From positions 118,169 through 182,168 of the forward strand of contig NZ_JAFKOH010000010.1 in NCBI RefSeq assembly GCF_017303375.1: a DNA stretch of 64,000 nucleotides, in the 5' to 3' direction. The translations under genes were made by a program, and so were the position numbers. This document shows, in pieces, positions 23,739-32,364 of this stretch (its first letter is position 1; each line of letters starts with the position of its first letter). Source of the DNA: Bacillus sp. NTK074B. GTDB taxonomy: Bacteria; Bacillota; Bacilli; Bacillales; Bacillaceae_B. Below the pieces are notes generated by a model that saw nothing but the letters and a program-made list of their open reading frames with translations, did not search any database and was not told the origin of the DNA.

Positions 23739-24812
23739 TTAATAAATAAGCTTCGTCAATAGGAATCCCAGAATTACCAATGCAATCGCACCGGTCACCC
23801 CCGTAGCCAATACCTTCGAATTGAGCTTCTTGAATTCAGAAAAGTTGACGCTTAATCCAAGTCCCGCCATGGCCATGGAGAGAAGGAATATGCTGAGGGC
23901 TATCAGCATTTGTGTCACGGCCGCTGGGAGGAATCCGATGGTATTGATGAAGCACATAAACAAGAACCCAAATATGAACCAGGGCACCGGTAGATCTTTA
24001 AAAGCGCGTTTTTCAGCTGTTTTTTTCGAGTCCGTCTTATTAAACAGAATTCCGAGTATGATAGCCACCGGTATGAGAAGTGCCACACGTCCTAGCTTGA
24101 CGAGGATAGCCGTATCACTTCCCATATCACCGCCAGGCGCAGCCGCCGCTATGACGTGGGCCAGTTCATGAAGGGTCGATCCTGTCAGTACACCATAATC
24201 ATGGGGGGAGAGGCCTAATAGGGGGTAAAGGAAGGTGTAAAAGATCGTCACGATGGTCCCCATGATGGCAATGAACGCCACCGAAATGGCCGTCATTTCT
24301 TTCTTCGCCCCGATCAAAGGAGCAACCGCAACAATGGCAGCAGCCCCGCATACGGCTGTACCGACGGCGATCAATGCGGAAATATGACGGTCGATCCTAA
24401 GTAATTTCCCCAATGCCATCATGAAAGCAAGGGTAAAGACAATGACGATGACGTCCACCAGGACAACCGAAAATCCTGCTGAAGCAATCTGCTCCACATT
24501 CAGTCTTAATCCCATCAGGATAATCCCTGCACGGAGCAAGATTTTGCTGCTGAAGGTGATGCCGGGATATGCATCCTGAGGGATGTCCATGACCCCTTTC
24601 CAACTCATCCCCATCAGGATGGAGATGATCATCACCCCCATAATGGAGAAGAACGGATACTCGGCAATCGTCCCGGATATGAAAGCGAGCAGGGCGGTTA
24701 ACAACACGCCTTTTGCCCACCCTTTCTTTAATCGAAAAGACTTCTTTTTTTGTTGAGGTTTGATTGAAACCGATGAAACACTATACTCCTTCGTTGCTCC
24801 CGTTTGCCCCAT
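23739..24812 (-). CDS. YeiH/UPF0324 family membrane protein, candidate sulfite exporter
   Basis: 357 residues, about ten hydrophobic segments, RBS AAAGGGGG. FSSKILLRAGIILMGLRLN, VGTAVCGAAAIVAVAPLIGA and GSTLHELAHVIAAA are conserved in YeiH (COG2855). Members of this family in taurine and sulfolactate clusters have been proposed to export sulfite. SuyAB releases one sulfite per substrate, so an exporter is needed, and this gene carries the same operator (24839-24855) right before its start. Direct evidence for transport is lacking. Confidence 0.82.
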   Translation of the reverse strand: MGQTGATKEYSVSSVSIKPQQKKKSFRLKKGWAKGVLLTALLAFISGTIAEYPFFSIMGVMIISILMGMSWKGVMDIPQDAYPGITFSSKILLRAGIILMGLRLNVEQIASAGFSVVLVDVIVIVFTLAFMMALGKLLRIDRHISALIAVGTAVCGAAAIVAVAPLIGAKKEMTAISVAFIAIMGTIVTIFYTFLYPLLGLSPHDYGVLTGSTLHELAHVIAAAAPGGDMGSDTAILVKLGRVALLIPVAIILGILFNKTDSKKTAEKRAFKDLPVPWFIFGFLFMCFINTIGFLPAAVTQMLIALSIFLLSMAMAGLGLSVNFSEFKKLNSKVLATGVTGAIALVILGFLLTKLIY

Positions 24813-24838
24813 TATGAGACCCCCTTTAAACTATTATT

Positions 24839-24980
24839 GGTACAGTGACCCAACCAATATAAGTTAATTAAACCACTAGATGATCATTGATTCAATGAAA
24901 TTTTGTAAAATGATTGAAAAAAGTATTGATTATTTTGAAAATTAAAAATAATATAGTAGTAGTGGTTGGGTGACTGTACC
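24839..24980. promoter_or_regulatory. Divergent intergenic region with operators 3 and 4 and TRAP promoter
   Basis: Operator 3, GGTACAGTGACCCAACC (24839-24855), faces the YeiH gene; operator 4, GGTTGGGTGACTGTACC (24964-24980), faces dctP. For the TRAP operon, -35 TTGATT (24926-24931), 17-bp spacer and -10 TAATAT (24949-24954) place operator 4 just after the start. Both copies keep the half site GGTTGGGT[C/G]ACTGTACC in mirror orientation. From 24981 to the dctP RBS no further signal is seen. Confidence 0.75.
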
Positions 24981-25123
24981 TAGTGGAAGTTGAGCGTTAT
25001 GACATCAAAAAAAGATCAACGGTCAACCCCCTTTACTTAACAACGAGTTCCAGATATTTCAACATAGATTTCCCATCCAACAAATTGTAAGGGCTTACAT
25101 TATTGGAAACAGGAGGTTGTTGA

Positions 25124-26122
25124 ATGAAGAAGTACTTGGCATTATTAATGGTTTTGATTCTTATCATTGTCAGTGGCTGTTCCAATACGGCGAAAGGGAA
25201 TGGGAACGAAGCGGAATATGTATTAAGGCTTGGCCATTTGCAGACTGAGACACATCCCTATCATAAAGGAGCTCTGAAATTCAAAGAATTAGTGGAAAAG
25301 AATTCAGATGGACGGATACGGATCGATATCTTTCCAAGCAGCCAATTAGGGAACGGGCGTGACCAGATTGAAGGGGCACAGATCGGCTCCATTCATTTTC
25401 ACATCGGGTCTGTCGCTCCGGTTACAAACTTTGCCCCTAAGTTCAATGTGCTCAACCTTCCTTATTTATTTGAAAGCAGGGAACACGCCTTTAAAGTTCT
25501 GGACGGGGATATCGGAAAGGAGATTGCATCGGATTTAGAGAATAGAGGACTTATTAATCTTGGTTATATGGAAAACGGGTGGCGCCATATGACAAATAAC
25601 AAAAAGCCCATCAAGACAAGTGCCGATGCTGCCAACATGAAATTACGGGTGCAGGAGTCCCCTCCTTATATATCCTTCATCAAGGCTCTTGGATCCACAC
25701 CGGTCCCGATTCCATTCGGGGAGTTATACACGGCACTGGAGCAGCATGTTGTGGATGGTCAGGAAAATCCACTTGCCCAGATTTACCTCAATAAATTCAA
25801 CGAAGTTCAGAAGTACCTGTCTTTAACCGCCCACAACTATGATGCAGCGGTATTCATCATGAGCAAGACAACATTCGATACCCTCCCGGAAGACCTCCAG
25901 AAAGTCGTCACAGATTCAGCGAAAGAAGCGATCACATATGAACGTCAGTCCGCACTTGAAGATGAAAAGAAGCTTCTCGAAGATTTAAAGAAGACTGATA
26001 TTCAGATCGAAGAAAACCCAGATCGGGAATCATTTAGAAAAGCGGTCGAACCCGTTTATGAAGAATTTGAAGATTCTTTGGGGAAAGACTTGTTTGACCG
26101 GATTGAGAGTCTCAGGGAATAA
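25124..26122 (+). CDS. TRAP transporter substrate-binding lipoprotein, DctP family
   Basis: 332 residues. The N-terminal signal ends in a lipobox (IIVSGC, Cys ~20), so it is anchored outside the membrane. YVLRLGHLQTETHPYHKGALKFKELVEKNSDGRI, the conserved carboxylate-binding Arg in MKLRVQESP and ENPLAQI typify DctP. First gene of dctPQM behind operator 4, hence probably the sulfolactate (or related sulfonate) uptake receptor; the ligand is inferred from regulon membership only. Confidence 0.88.
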   Translation: MKKYLALLMVLILIIVSGCSNTAKGNGNEAEYVLRLGHLQTETHPYHKGALKFKELVEKNSDGRIRIDIFPSSQLGNGRDQIEGAQIGSIHFHIGSVAPVTNFAPKFNVLNLPYLFESREHAFKVLDGDIGKEIASDLENRGLINLGYMENGWRHMTNNKKPIKTSADAANMKLRVQESPPYISFIKALGSTPVPIPFGELYTALEQHVVDGQENPLAQIYLNKFNEVQKYLSLTAHNYDAAVFIMSKTTFDTLPEDLQKVVTDSAKEAITYERQSALEDEKKLLEDLKKTDIQIEENPDRESFRKAVEPVYEEFEDSLGKDLFDRIESLRE

Positions 26123-26137
26123 AAAGGGGGAGTTTTC

Positions 26138-26719
26138 ATGTACACGTTCGTTACGACATTAAGCAGGAACATTGACCGGTTTAGCAGATGGATGATGATT
26201 GCTTTCTTCATGGTTGCCTTCATTGTGACCGTTTATCAAGTGTTTTCCCGGTTCGTCCTGCAAAGTGAATGGGTGAGAAACTCATTGCCAACGATTGATT
26301 TTAGCAGTTTTAACTTGACTTGGGGGGAGGAATTAATCCGGTATTTATTTGTCTGGATTGTCTTCCTCGGAATCGGAATCATGTACAAAACGAAAGGCCA
26401 TGCCCAAGTGGAGATTCTGCACCATTATTTATCCGATCGGTACAAAATAGTGCTGAACTACATGGTAGAATCCATTAACGCCGTGATGTTCCTGTTCTTG
26501 ATCCTGTTCGGAAGCAGGATCCTTGCCTTCACGACACACCAAATATCCCCGGCCATGGGAATCAATATGACCCTGATATACAGCTCGGTGCTGGTATGCT
26601 CGGTGTTTTGCCTGGTTCACTGTTTGGCCAATTTTGCAGAGATGACACAGGGGAATTCCATAAGCGATAGTGAAATAGACGTAGAGGAAGTCCGGCACGA
26701 GCAATCTAATATTGGATAA
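26138..26719 (+). CDS. TRAP transporter small permease, DctQ family
   Basis: 193 residues with four predicted membrane segments (MMIAFFMVAFIVTVYQVFSRFVL; LIRYLFVWIVFLGIGIMYK; VESINAVMFLFLILFG; LIYSSVLVCSVFCLVHC). WGEELIRYLFVWIVFLGIG is the DctQ signature. It lies 15 bp after dctP and 21 bp before dctM, so the three genes form one transporter operon. Confidence 0.88.
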   Translation: MYTFVTTLSRNIDRFSRWMMIAFFMVAFIVTVYQVFSRFVLQSEWVRNSLPTIDFSSFNLTWGEELIRYLFVWIVFLGIGIMYKTKGHAQVEILHHYLSDRYKIVLNYMVESINAVMFLFLILFGSRILAFTTHQISPAMGINMTLIYSSVLVCSVFCLVHCLANFAEMTQGNSISDSEIDVEEVRHEQSNIG

Positions 26720-26740
26720 AGATAAAGAGGGGGAGATGGC

Positions 26741-28021
26741 ATGACCGTTGCAATAGTGGCACTTGGTGTACTGTTTCTATTAATGCTCATAGGGGTCCCG
26801 ATTGCGATGTCGTTAATATGGGCGTCGGTTGCGGGATTTCTGGCAAGTATCTATTATGTACCTCTCGAGGTGATTCCCCAGCGATTGATCACCTCTACAG
26901 ACTCGTTTCCATTACTGGCGATTCCGTTCTTTATGCTGACGGGTGAGTTCATGATGTCGGGGAGTATGGGGAGGAGGATCGCGGCCTTTGCGTTTGCCAC
27001 TGTGGGGTGGATCCGCGCAGGGCTGGCACAGGTATCGACTCTCACCAGTATGTTCTTTGCAGGGATTTCAGGTTCAGGGGCTGCCGATACTGCCGCCGTG
27101 GGGAAAATGATGATCCCCATGATGGAACAGAAGGGATATGACAAAGGATTTGCTGCAGCGACAGTGGCAAGTGCTGGGACGATCGCCGTTGTCATTCCCC
27201 CATCCATCCCGATGATCGTGTATGGGGTGACGGCCGGGGTCTCCATAGGGGACTTATTTACGGCAGGAATCGTACCCGGCATCCTGATTGGGCTTTCCAT
27301 TATGATGCTGAATTATTGGATCACGAGAAGAAACGCTTATTCTGAAGAAGCGGGAAGCTTCGAATTTGCCTCATTTAGAAGAACATTATTTGAAGGGGCA
27401 TTGGCATTGGTGCTGCCATTGATCATCATCGTCGGTATCCGCGGAGGGATCTTCACTCCGACAGAAGCCGGAGCGGCAGCGGCTGCCTACGCCTTCATCA
27501 TCAATAAATTCATCTATAAAGATATGGATTGGAAGGACATTCCCGATTCGTTCCTGAGAGCGGGGAAAATGACGGCCATGGTCGTTTTCATCATTGCAGC
27601 AGCGAACTTGTTCGGATGGTTATTGACCGCGGAACAGATTCCCCAGCAGCTGGCTCAACTGGTCACGAGTGTCTCTGAAAATAAGTGGTTGATCCTGCTC
27701 ATGTTCAACATTATTTTCTTTATCGCAGGATGTTTCCTGAATGCCTCCGCCGCCATCACGATCTTAACTCCACTACTCCTGCCGATCGCCATCGGTGTGG
27801 GAATTGATCCCATCTTCTTTGGAGTCGTCATGGTCGTCAACCTGTCGATCGGACTCATCACACCGCCTGTTGGACTGGACCTTTTCATCGTAAAGGGCAT
27901 AGCGGATATATCCTACGACAAGCTGATCAGGGCCGTCACACCATTCATTATTGTAATGGTCCTAGATCTATTGATCATCACCTACTTTCCGGCGTTGTCT
28001 ATGTATTTGACGACGTTGTAA
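26741..28021 (+). CDS. TRAP transporter large permease, DctM family
   Basis: 426 residues, about twelve membrane segments, RBS AGGGGGAG. SSGAADTAAVGKMMIPMM-type motif (GISGSGAADTAAVGKMMIP), VIPPSIPMIVYG and GLITPPVGLDLFIVKGI are characteristic of the Na+-coupled DctM subunit. It completes the importer for the sulfolactate regulon and ends at a terminator and a REP pair. Confidence 0.9.
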   Translation: MTVAIVALGVLFLLMLIGVPIAMSLIWASVAGFLASIYYVPLEVIPQRLITSTDSFPLLAIPFFMLTGEFMMSGSMGRRIAAFAFATVGWIRAGLAQVSTLTSMFFAGISGSGAADTAAVGKMMIPMMEQKGYDKGFAAATVASAGTIAVVIPPSIPMIVYGVTAGVSIGDLFTAGIVPGILIGLSIMMLNYWITRRNAYSEEAGSFEFASFRRTLFEGALALVLPLIIIVGIRGGIFTPTEAGAAAAAYAFIINKFIYKDMDWKDIPDSFLRAGKMTAMVVFIIAAANLFGWLLTAEQIPQQLAQLVTSVSENKWLILLMFNIIFFIAGCFLNASAAITILTPLLLPIAIGVGIDPIFFGVVMVVNLSIGLITPPVGLDLFIVKGIADISYDKLIRAVTPFIIVMVLDLLIITYFPALSMYLTTL

Positions 28022-28120
28022 TGGGACGGTTCTCGCGCTTACTTTTGAGAGACTACTACGGGATTTAAGATTAGATCCCCACTTGGTTGTTGAAATGATT
28101 TAAGTATTTCTTGTGAGTAA

Positions 28121-28147
28121 AGAGGCCGGCCAAGCCGGTCTTTTTTA
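28121..28147 (+). terminator. Terminator of the TRAP operon
   Basis: GGCCGGC/GCCGGTC stem with one wobble pair and a CAA loop, followed by six Ts, 110 bp after dctM. Confidence 0.75.
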
Positions 28148-28162
28148 CGTACTTCCAGGTGG

Positions 28163-28236
28163 GCAGGTGACGATTCTCTTGTTTCTTTCCTGGACACTTT
28201 AAACGTTTTTGGAAGCAGAAAAACCGTCCACCTGCT
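28163..28236. repeat. REP pair in the gap before manA (28022-28358)
   Basis: GCAGGTGACGATTCTCTTG and, on the other strand, GGAAGCAGAAAAACCGTCCACC form an imperfect long hairpin of the GGGACGGTTCTC family. A single partial copy, GGGACGGTTCTCGCGCTTAC, follows the dctM stop at about 28023. Nothing else is visible in this 336-bp gap. Confidence 0.65.
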
Positions 28237-28358
28237 TCCAAAAACTAAAAATAATTAAAGGGTTTTCATTCATACATATGGAACATGAATCATAGTAACC
28301 AAGTGTCCCTTCTTTTTCTCATGTGGGGCGGGGCAAATCCATTTATGAGGAGGCTGCT

Positions 28359-29306
28359 ATGAATCAACCACTATTTCTAAAACCCGTATTCCACGAACGA
28401 ATATGGGGCGGCACAACGCTTAAGTCCAAGTTTGATTATGAAATTTCTTCAGAGCTCACCGGGGAGTGCTGGGCGATATCCGGGCATCCGAATGGGCAGA
28501 GCACTGTAAAGAACGGTGAACATGCCGGCAAGACGGTGGGGGAGCTGTGGGAGGAAAAGCGGGAATGGTTCGGTGATCATCCTTCGCCGGTGTTTCCGTT
28601 ACTCACCAAGATCCTGGATGCCAATGATGATCTTTCGGTTCAGGTTCATCCGGGTGATGATTATGCGAAGGAAAATGAAAACGGGGAACTCGGGAAGACT
28701 GAGTGCTGGTATGTCATTGATTGCGATGAGGATGCCGAGCTGATCTTTGGTCATCGTGCCGGGACGAAGGAAGAGTTTGAGAGAATGATTGAAATGGGGC
28801 AGTGGGAAGATCTTCTCCAGCGGGTGCCGATCAAGCCGGGGGATTTCTTCTACGTCCCGAGTGGAACCATTCACGCCCTATGTAAAGGGACGTTGGTTCT
28901 TGAGACCCAGCAGAGCTCGGATACGACCTATCGGCTCTATGATTATGACCGTAGGGATCAAGAGGGGAAGACGCGTGAGCTGCATATCCGTCAATCGATT
29001 GATGTTACGTCGATCCCACATGAAAGCCCTGAAGTGAAGCGGATGATGGAGAAGCGTGACGGGGCAGAGATCACCACGTATGTGCAGGCCGATTATTTCA
29101 CGGTGTATAAATGGAGCATTCATGGCCGGTCCGTGTTCCAACAGGATCAACTCTTTCAGCTTGCCAGTGTAATAGAAGGCGGGGGAACCCTCCATGTCGA
29201 TGGAGTAGAGCTGCCCTTGAACAAAGGAGATCACTTTATTTTACCATCAGGAATGGAACGTTTTGAATTGGAAGGCAACATGGAGATCATTGTGTCACAC
29301 GTATAA
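28359..29306 (+). CDS. manA: Mannose-6-phosphate isomerase, class I
   Basis: 315 residues from ATG 28359 (GAGGAGG upstream), the usual length of Bacillus ManA. KPVFHERIWGGTTLKSKF, LSVQVHPGDDYAKENENGELGKTECWYVID (zinc ligands Gln, His, Glu) and FFYVPSGTIHALCKGTLVLETQQSSDTTYRLYDYDR (second His and active-site Arg) are all present. It interconverts mannose-6-P and fructose-6-P in the cytosol. It precedes the mannosidase/sugar ABC operon and would process the mannose that operon releases, though it seems to have its own transcript. Confidence 0.95.
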   Translation: MNQPLFLKPVFHERIWGGTTLKSKFDYEISSELTGECWAISGHPNGQSTVKNGEHAGKTVGELWEEKREWFGDHPSPVFPLLTKILDANDDLSVQVHPGDDYAKENENGELGKTECWYVIDCDEDAELIFGHRAGTKEEFERMIEMGQWEDLLQRVPIKPGDFFYVPSGTIHALCKGTLVLETQQSSDTTYRLYDYDRRDQEGKTRELHIRQSIDVTSIPHESPEVKRMMEKRDGAEITTYVQADYFTVYKWSIHGRSVFQQDQLFQLASVIEGGGTLHVDGVELPLNKGDHFILPSGMERFELEGNMEIIVSHV

Positions 29307-29407
29307 AAACAGGTACAGGGCCCTCAGAGCTGAGTGTTCAAGGCACCAGTATGGTCAATTGTGGAGCATTATTCCACCAAAAAAATAAAAAATGGAGAAC
29401 ATATTCA

Positions 29408-29421
29408 CAAAAGCGCTTTCA
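29408..29421. promoter_or_regulatory. cre-like site before the glycan operon
   Basis: CAAAAGCGCTTTCA differs from the cre consensus TGWAANCGNTNWCA mainly at the first two bases. It lies 50 bp before the esterase start and may place the operon under CcpA catabolite repression. Confidence 0.4.
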
Positions 29422-29471
29422 TATGCTAGGATAGAAACAAGCTGGGAAATCTAAACCATGGAAGGGGGAAA

Positions 29472-30212
29472 ATGGTTTCATTGATTTCAAACTTAGAAGA
29501 ACACCAGATCAGTAGTCGAATCCTGGGCAAGAAACAAGTCTATTATTCCTTGGAAGTTCTCGAGGGTCAGAGTCAAGCAGTAGATGTCTTGTATGTGCAG
29601 GATGGGATGGATTATGTCAGGCTGGGGAAGCTTCAAGACGCGTGGCATCATGTCCTCAAAGAAAAAGGCAGACGGGATGTTCATGTCCTTCTTATACTCG
29701 TCCCGCCATCCACTTCAGAAGAACGCTATCATACCTATCATCCACGGGGAACTCAACATCACAGCTATATTCACTTCTTTCATCAAGAGCTTGTTCCGTT
29801 CATAGAGAAGCAGATCATAGAAACAGGGAGAGACATTCGCAAGAAAGGTCTGTTGGGAGATTCCCTTGGAGCCGCCGTTTGTCTTGCGCTTGCCAGTGAA
29901 GAGCCGAAAGGATGGACGCACCTGCTCCTTCAATCCGGTGCATTCATCGATTTTCACGTCGATAAAATTCGGAAAATTGAAACAAAAGTACCTTGGAATG
30001 TGTATCAGGTAGTCGGGAGCCTTGAGGAATCGGTCACCTATCCACTGACAGGCGAGACCTTCCCGATTCTATCCGCTAATCGCACTCTCTATGAGGCGCT
30101 TCCACCCATCGCAGAAAATCATACATATTACGAAGAAGATGAAGACCATCTATGGGATTTCTGGAGAAGAGATCTTCCAAGGGCACTGCACTATTTTCTT
30201 ACAAAGGGGTAA
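29472..30212 (+). CDS. Putative esterase (alpha/beta hydrolase)
   Basis: 246 residues without signal peptide, RBS AAGGGGG. Nucleophile elbow GLLGDSLGAAVCLALASEE (~135-153; Ser in GDSLG) and a C-terminal EDEDHLWDFWRRDLPRAL with the catalytic His place it in the esterase D/enterochelin-esterase-like family; HHSYIHFFHQELVPFIEKQI is a typical pre-elbow helix. It is 24 bp before the sugar-binding protein, so it is probably the first gene of the glycan operon and might remove acyl groups from the imported saccharide (inference). Confidence 0.8.
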   Translation: MVSLISNLEEHQISSRILGKKQVYYSLEVLEGQSQAVDVLYVQDGMDYVRLGKLQDAWHHVLKEKGRRDVHVLLILVPPSTSEERYHTYHPRGTQHHSYIHFFHQELVPFIEKQIIETGRDIRKKGLLGDSLGAAVCLALASEEPKGWTHLLLQSGAFIDFHVDKIRKIETKVPWNVYQVVGSLEESVTYPLTGETFPILSANRTLYEALPPIAENHTYYEEDEDHLWDFWRRDLPRALHYFLTKG

Positions 30213-30236
30213 CCGTCACAACCAAAAGGGGAAGGG

Positions 30237-31553
30237 ATGAATAATATGTTTAAAAATGGAAAGTTTCTATTAACGCTTATGTTGATGTTTGCTATGCTAT
30301 TTACAGCTGCCTGTAACAGCAGCAAATCAAGCTCTTCAGGGGAACAGAAAGAAGGAACGAAAGAGGATCCGGTGGAGATTGAATTCTGGACGATGCAGTT
30401 ATCTCCAACGTTTGATGATTACTTAAATGGGGTCATTGCTGATTTCGAAAAGGAAAACCCGAATGTGAAAGTGAAATGGGTGGACATTCCTTGGGGTGAT
30501 ATGGAGACGAAGATCCTGTCAGCTGTCGCTTCCAAAACGGCTCCGGACGTGGCGAATTTGAATCCACAGTTCGCGGCGAAACTTGCAGAGCTTGATGCGT
30601 TGGTCAATATGGATGAAATGGTTCCGGAAGATGTGAAGAGTAAGTACTTCGAAAACATCTGGTCTTCCAACACATTCGACGGAAAGACGTTCGGTATTCC
30701 TTGGTACCTGTCTTCTCAGGTAACGATGTATAACTCAGATATCTTCAAGGAAGCGGGACTTGATCCGGAGAAAGCACCGGCTACGTTCGGAGAATTGCAG
30801 GAAGTGGCTAAAACCATTAAAGACAAAACGGGTAAATACGCGTTCTTCCCGGCTCTTGATGGAAGTCATCTTCTTGAAACGATGGTCATGATGGGCGTGG
30901 ATTTAACGAATGAAGATATGACGAAAGCGACGTTCAACACGGCAGAAGGGGAAGAAGCATTCAATTTCTTTGTAGATCTTTACAAGAATGATCTGATTCC
31001 ACGTGAAGTGTTAACGGAAGGGCATTCTAAAGCGATCGATTTGTATCAAGCGGGTGAAATCGCGATCCTGCCTTCAGGTCCACAATTCCTGACGATCGTA
31101 GAAGAAAATGCTCCTGATATTTTAAAAGCAACAAGAACGGCTCCCATCATCACAGGTGACACGAACAAGAAAAACGTAGCGGCCATGAACGTCGTGGTGC
31201 CGAAGCAATCGGAGCACCAGCAGGCAGCCGTGGACTTCTCCATCTTCTTGACGAATGCGGAGAACCAGGTTGAGTTTGATAAACAGACAGCGATCCTGCC
31301 ATCGATTGAAACGGCTCTTGATGATCCGTACTTCAGTGAAGAGCCTGCGGATGCGACTCCAATCGATAAAGCCCGTATCGTATCGGCTGGTCAGTTAAAG
31401 GACAGTGAAGTGCTGATCCCGCCTATGAGCAACTTTGAAGAGTTGCGTACAGCGATGAACGAAGCCCTTCATGCCGCGATGCTTGGGGATATGACAGTGG
31501 ACGAAGCATTGAATCAAGCTGAAACGAAATGGAACGAAACGCTATCTAAATAA
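30237..31553 (+). CDS. Sugar ABC transporter substrate-binding lipoprotein
   Basis: 438 residues. Signal peptide with lipobox FTAAC (Cys ~25), then a typical family 1 solute-binding fold: VEIEFWTMQLSPTFDDYLNGVIADFEKENPNVKVKWVDIPWGDMETKILSAVASKTAPDVANLN. It captures an oligosaccharide outside the membrane for the two permeases at 34098-35873. No ATP-binding subunit is encoded here, as usual in Bacillus where MsmX serves several importers. A stem-loop after the gene probably protects this highly translated message. Confidence 0.92.
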   Translation: MNNMFKNGKFLLTLMLMFAMLFTAACNSSKSSSSGEQKEGTKEDPVEIEFWTMQLSPTFDDYLNGVIADFEKENPNVKVKWVDIPWGDMETKILSAVASKTAPDVANLNPQFAAKLAELDALVNMDEMVPEDVKSKYFENIWSSNTFDGKTFGIPWYLSSQVTMYNSDIFKEAGLDPEKAPATFGELQEVAKTIKDKTGKYAFFPALDGSHLLETMVMMGVDLTNEDMTKATFNTAEGEEAFNFFVDLYKNDLIPREVLTEGHSKAIDLYQAGEIAILPSGPQFLTIVEENAPDILKATRTAPIITGDTNKKNVAAMNVVVPKQSEHQQAAVDFSIFLTNAENQVEFDKQTAILPSIETALDDPYFSEEPADATPIDKARIVSAGQLKDSEVLIPPMSNFEELRTAMNEALHAAMLGDMTVDEALNQAETKWNETLSK

Positions 31554-31562
31554 GGGAATGAC

Positions 31563-31586
31563 GGAAAGGGAGGCTGACTCCCTTTC
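31563..31586 (+). terminator. Intercistronic stem-loop after the binding protein
   Basis: GGAAAGGGA/TCCCTTTC hairpin without a T run, in the 64-bp gap before nanE. Such loops often stabilise the binding-protein message or reduce read-through. Confidence 0.55.
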
Positions 31587-31617
31587 TGCATTTCAATGAA
31601 AGCACGGTGAAGACAAG

Positions 31618-32364
31618 ATGATCAGCAAGGAAATCGTTTTTGAACAATTAAAGGGAAAGCTTGTGGTGTCATGCCAGGCCCTTGAACATGAACCGCTGCA
31701 CGGAGCGGATGTGATGGGGAAAATGGCGAAGGCGGCATTCATGGGCGGTGCGTCTGGGATCCGGGCAAACAGTGCCGTTGATATTGTGGCCATTAAAGAG
31801 TACGTGGAGTTACCGATCATTGGATTAGTGAAGAGGGATTACCCGGGAAGTGAAGTCTACATAACGCCTACCAGGAAGGAAGCTGATGAACTGATTGGAG
31901 CAGGGGTGGACATGATTGCCATTGACGCGACAACGAGAACCAGACCGAACGGGGAATCGCTGGAAAGCTTGATCTCGTATCTGAAGTCAAAAGGGCAGAC
32001 CATCATGGCGGATGTTTCCACCTATGAAGAAGCCGTTCACGCAGTAAAGCTCGGGGTCGACTGTGTCAGTACGACCATGTCGGGATACACGCCGTATTCA
32101 CCTCAGCAATGTGATCCTGATTTTACGTTATTAAAGAAATTGGTTGATACTATTAAGATTCCGGTGTTTGCCGAAGGGCGGATTTCGACTCCGGTAGAAG
32201 TGTGTCAGGCATTGGATATGGGGGCTCACACCGTCGTCGTCGGTTCGGCCATCACAAGGCCCCAGGAAATCACGAAGAGGTTTGTACAATCCATCCAGAA
32301 TAAAGGAGGTAATCAAGATGCAGGCACAAACGGCCTCAAAGAGCAAATTAGGCGGGTTAATTAA
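31618..32364 (+). CDS. nanE: N-acetylmannosamine-6-phosphate 2-epimerase
   Basis: 248 residues. LVVSCQALEHEPLHGADVMGKMAKAAFMGGASGIRAN, IIGLVKRDYP, DMIAIDATTRTRPNG and IPVFAEGRISTPVEVCQALDMGAHTVVVGSAITRPQEITKRFV cover the whole NanE barrel, with Lys in VKRDYP and Glu in AEGR as catalytic residues. It converts ManNAc-6-P to GlcNAc-6-P. No sialate lyase is nearby, so free ManNAc or a ManNAc-containing glycan is the probable source. The last ~16 codons overlap the start of the rpiR gene. Confidence 0.93.
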   Translation: MISKEIVFEQLKGKLVVSCQALEHEPLHGADVMGKMAKAAFMGGASGIRANSAVDIVAIKEYVELPIIGLVKRDYPGSEVYITPTRKEADELIGAGVDMIAIDATTRTRPNGESLESLISYLKSKGQTIMADVSTYEEAVHAVKLGVDCVSTTMSGYTPYSPQQCDPDFTLLKKLVDTIKIPVFAEGRISTPVEVCQALDMGAHTVVVGSAITRPQEITKRFVQSIQNKGGNQDAGTNGLKEQIRRVN

